This document shows, piece after piece, positions 15,700 through 16,263 of a stretch of 16,263 nucleotides of DNA. The stretch covers positions 1 to 16,263 of the forward strand of contig CAMEUC010000010.1 of NCBI GenBank assembly GCA_945937855.1, read 5' to 3'. The notes beneath the pieces were generated by a model, which saw nothing but the letters and a program-made list of their open reading frames with translations, was not told the origin of the DNA and searched no databases. The DNA is from an uncultured Clostridium sp. Lineage in GTDB: Bacteria; Bacillota; Clostridia; TANB77; CAG-508. The position numbers and the translations under genes were made by a program. The stretch's first letter is position 1, and each line of letters starts with the position of its first letter.

Positions 15700-16125
15700 T
15701 TGAAAAAGTATATTTTATTTATATTTATAATAATTTTAATTGTTATTGCAATTTGTTACTCTATAAATGTTAATAACAATAAAAAGGAAAAAATAAATAA
15801 CAGTGTAACAATAAATGATATTGATAATATTTCATCTGTCATGCTGAAAGAAGAAACAGAGGGAGGATACATTTATTATAAGACAGAAAACAAAGAATTA
15901 ATACAAGAAATAATAAAAGCACTTAATAATATACAAATTGGAGAAAAAATTGATGTTATGTTTAATGATAGTGGACGATATTATATAATTGAATATAATA
16001 ATGGAACAACATTAACATATTATTTTCAAAGTAATTACTATAATAAAGATAATGTGAATTATAAAACTTATAATTACGAGGAGTTAAGAAAAATTAATAT
16101 ACCAGAAGAAATTATAAATAAATGA
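15700..16125 (+). CDS. Small membrane-anchored secreted protein, function unknown
   Basis: A 141-residue protein with an N-terminal helix (KKYILFIFIIILIVIAICYSI) and an Asn/Lys/Glu-rich outer domain with strands around IGEKIDVMFNDSGRYYIIEYNNGTTLTYYF. The Cys in the helix is not in a good lipobox, so a membrane anchor is more likely than a lipoprotein. The start is again TTG, after TTTAGGAGAAATAA, 17 bp from the preceding gene. It is probably the last gene of the surface operon. No family is recognised. Confidence 0.72.
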   Translation: MKKYILFIFIIILIVIAICYSINVNNNKKEKINNSVTINDIDNISSVMLKEETEGGYIYYKTENKELIQEIIKALNNIQIGEKIDVMFNDSGRYYIIEYNNGTTLTYYFQSNYYNKDNVNYKTYNYEELRKINIPEEIINK

Positions 16126-16195
16126 TTTATAAGGCATATAAATTATAATTTGTATAACAATAGTCTATAATATATACATAAAATCAATTTTTGGA

Positions 16196-16263
16196 GTGAT
16201 TTTAATAAGCATAGCATTTATTAGTTCTATACTAGGGTTTTTGAAAGAAAATAAAAAACTAAA
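16196..16263 (+). CDS. Possible start of a further small membrane gene, cut by the window end
   Basis: A frame beginning GTG ATT TTA ATA AGC is open to the end of the window and encodes a hydrophobic N terminus (MILISIAFISSILGFLKENKK). A TATAAT-like box lies upstream near 16166-16171. There is no clear ribosome binding site, and the length is too short to judge. Confidence 0.2.
   Translation, partial: MILISIAFISSILGFLKENKKL

Overview
The window is about 16 kb of AT-rich, low-GC DNA with AAAGGAGA-type ribosome binding sites. Its backbone is a translation operon typical of Firmicutes. The gene content (infB-rbfA-nrnA-truB, RbgA, Mini-RNase III, DnaE, a class B sortase) points to a member of the Clostridia, probably uncultured. 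The exact taxon cannot be read from the sequence.

Layout. Bases 1-219 hold a disturbed 5' part of infB. Bases 220-6297 run on the plus strand: infB (IF-2), rbfA, nrnA, truB, a small membrane protein, rbgA (ribosome biogenesis GTPase) and mrnC (Mini-RNase III). Bases 6300-6970 hold a short hairpin repeat, two degenerate tRNA-Glu copies and one intact tRNA-Glu(CUC) in a 112-bp tandem array. A strong terminator, a 121-bp palindromic element and a near-consensus promoter for dnaE follow. Bases 6971-10694 carry dnaE and a short coiled-coil gene, closed by a terminator shared with the convergent gene. Bases 10805-12532 (minus) encode a large protein with two helix-turn-helix domains. Bases 12688-16125 (plus) form a cell-surface operon: a sortase-anchored protein with a GC-rich transferred core, a class B sortase and two membrane-anchored secreted proteins of unknown function.

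The main result concerns three essential or near-essential genes, truB, rbgA and dnaE. They look broken by five frameshifts, and all five have the same form: one extra C placed directly before a glycine codon, so that the zero frame reads CGG. Skipping the C, or reading CGGN as a four-base glycine codon, restores full-length proteins of normal family size (289, 298 and 1169 aa), with P-loop, catalytic and conserved glycine residues in place. I found no other in-frame CGG codon in any gene of the window, while off-frame CGG strings are common and harmless. The simplest biological reading is that CGG is not an arginine codon in this organism and that translation passes it by a +1 shift into glycine, perhaps through a tRNA-Gly with an expanded anticodon loop. 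A technical cause must still be excluded from raw reads, but random sequencing error does not produce this pattern.
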